A DNA stretch of 13,506 nucleotides from the NCBI GenBank assembly GCA_041477815.1, contig JBGOUV010000176.1, forward strand, positions 1 through 13,506. Direction: 5' to 3'. The notes below the pieces were generated by a model, which was given only the letters and a program-made list of their open reading frames with translations, was not told where the DNA came from and did no database searches. Numbering within the stretch: position 1 is the first letter of the stretch; each line of letters opens with the position of its first letter. A program made the position numbers and the translations under genes. The DNA comes from JBGOUV01 sp041477815. GTDB taxonomy: Bacteria > Acidobacteriota > Terriglobia > Bryobacterales > JACQDG01. Below are positions 12,763-13,506 of the stretch, one piece after another.

Positions 12763-13506
12763 ATGCCGCCCTACCTTAGCGCCGCTGTTCTGGCGATGGC
12801 ATCGCTCGCCCTCGCCGTGGAACCGTTTCGAGATCCCGCCCCGCCGGTGGTGCAGGCCCTGCCTCCCATGGAGGCTCCCGCTCCGAAGCCGCATTCCGAC
12901 GTGAAATTTCACGCCAAGCCCAAACCGCTGCCGCCCGGTGCGGTCACGCATGACTGGGTGTCGTTCCTCGGCCCGAACCATAACGGCGTCTCCAGCGAGA
13001 CCAAGCTGCTGCGGGACTGGCCGAAGGGCGGCCCCAAGCTGCTCTGGGAGATGCGCAAGGGCACCGGCTACAGCTCGCCCGCCATTGCCGGCGACCGGCT
13101 GGTGTACCTGCATCGGGAGGGCAACCGGGAGAAGGTCGTGTGCCTGCACCCGGAAACCGGCGCCAAGTATTGGGAATTCCAGTATCCCACGCGGTTCGAG
13201 GACCGCTACGGGTACAACAACGGGCCGCGCGCCAGCCCGGTGATCGAGGGAGACCGCGTCTATACCTATGGCGCCGAAGGCAAGCTGCATTGCCTCAAGC
13301 TCCAGACCGGACAGGTTTACTGGAAGCGCGACATTGCGGCGGAGTTCAAGGTTCCGCAGGACTTTTTCGGCTCGGCGTCGACGCCGCTGCTGGAGGGCGA
13401 TCTGCTGATCCTCAACGTGGGCGCCCCGCGTGGTCCGTCGGTGGCGGCCTTTCACAAGCTCACCGGGAAGATGGTGTGGGGCGCGGGAGATCAGTGGGGA
13501 CCCAGC
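12763..13506 (+). CDS. Exported PQQ-like (BamB-type) beta-propeller protein, partial
   Basis: The frame is open for 248 residues and runs off the right edge. A signal peptide is visible (about 1-19, SAAVLAMASLALA). A Pro/Ala/Lys-rich linker follows (about 22-60), and then VSFLGPNHNGVSSETKLLRDW (66-86), the entry segment typical of PQQ-like repeat propellers of the outer-membrane assembly factor BamB type. Blade motifs include LLWEMRKGTGYSSPAIAGDR (93-112), VVCLHPETGAKYWEF (125-139), HCLKLQTGQVYWKRDI (176-191) and AAFHKLTGKMVWGAGDQWGP (228-247). Each has the Trp after a T-G-x(3)-W or equivalent turn. It should be extracytoplasmic. Whether it binds PQQ is not visible. The ATG at 12763 has no Shine-Dalgarno sequence; GAAAAT (12750-12755) lies 7 nt upstream and TACCAT (12743-12748) 14 nt upstream, either of which could serve as a -10 box. 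Confidence 0.85.
   Translation, partial: MPPYLSAAVLAMASLALAVEPFRDPAPPVVQALPPMEAPAPKPHSDVKFHAKPKPLPPGAVTHDWVSFLGPNHNGVSSETKLLRDWPKGGPKLLWEMRKGTGYSSPAIAGDRLVYLHREGNREKVVCLHPETGAKYWEFQYPTRFEDRYGYNNGPRASPVIEGDRVYTYGAEGKLHCLKLQTGQVYWKRDIAAEFKVPQDFFGSASTPLLEGDLLILNVGAPRGPSVAAFHKLTGKMVWGAGDQWGPS

Noticed and set aside
12640..13455. Open frame of 271 codons on the minus strand
   Set aside because: It is antisense to the PQQ-like propeller gene and has no recognisable motifs.
1..13506. CRISPR array, tRNA, rRNA, insertion sequence or phage attachment site
   Set aside because: No spaced direct repeats, no cloverleaf with anticodon features, no rRNA-like sequence and no transposase or integrase motif were found by reading both strands.

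Overview
The window is GC-rich bacterial chromosomal DNA with long antisense shadow frames. Several features point to an acidobacterium of the Solibacter/Bryobacter type: a PknB-like kinase fused to a PD40-type beta-propeller, a Tat-exported Gfo/Idh/MocA protein, a secreted DUF4139 protein and an exported PQQ-like propeller protein. That assignment is inference from gene style, not from a marker gene. I see no rRNA, tRNA, CRISPR array, insertion sequence or prophage gene.

Layout. Positions 1-2996 (minus strand) hold a secreted DUF4139 protein followed by homoserine dehydrogenase. The two share an ATGA stop/start overlap, and the second gene runs off the left edge. A 71-bp divergent gap with a dyad separates them from a plus-strand run: a double GNAT acetyltransferase (3068-4045), an ECF sigma factor (4048-4689), its ChrR-like zinc/cupin anti-sigma factor (4686-5252) and a Tat-signal Gfo/Idh/MocA oxidoreductase (5269-6438). 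The tight spacing suggests one transcript, in which the sigma/anti-sigma pair would form a stress-sensing switch. A convergent minus-strand gene for a protein of unknown function (6423-7577) overlaps the end of that run by 16 bp. It is divergent, across only 22 bp, from a classical SDR dehydrogenase (7600-8343). Next come a small, secreted, very basic peptide (8366-8587) and a large transmembrane Ser/Thr kinase with an extracytoplasmic propeller (8673-11330).

The right end carries, on the minus strand, an AbrB/MazE-type antitoxin (12353-12643), a RelE/ParE-type toxin with a one-base frameshift (12158-12414) and a second SDR (11343-12077). This SDR has an anomalous active-site spacing, and its ribosome binding site can pair with an upstream leader segment. 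A partial PQQ-like beta-propeller protein starts at 12763 and runs off the right edge.

The most notable non-coding signals are heptanucleotide tandem repeats inside the 5' part of the homoserine dehydrogenase gene; a 22-bp divergent gap with overlapping opposite -10 boxes that implies leaderless mRNAs on both sides; the frameshifted toxin next to an intact antitoxin; and the inverted repeat that can mask the Shine-Dalgarno sequence of the second SDR. No single undescribed multi-gene system is evident. The interest lies in these regulatory and active-site oddities.
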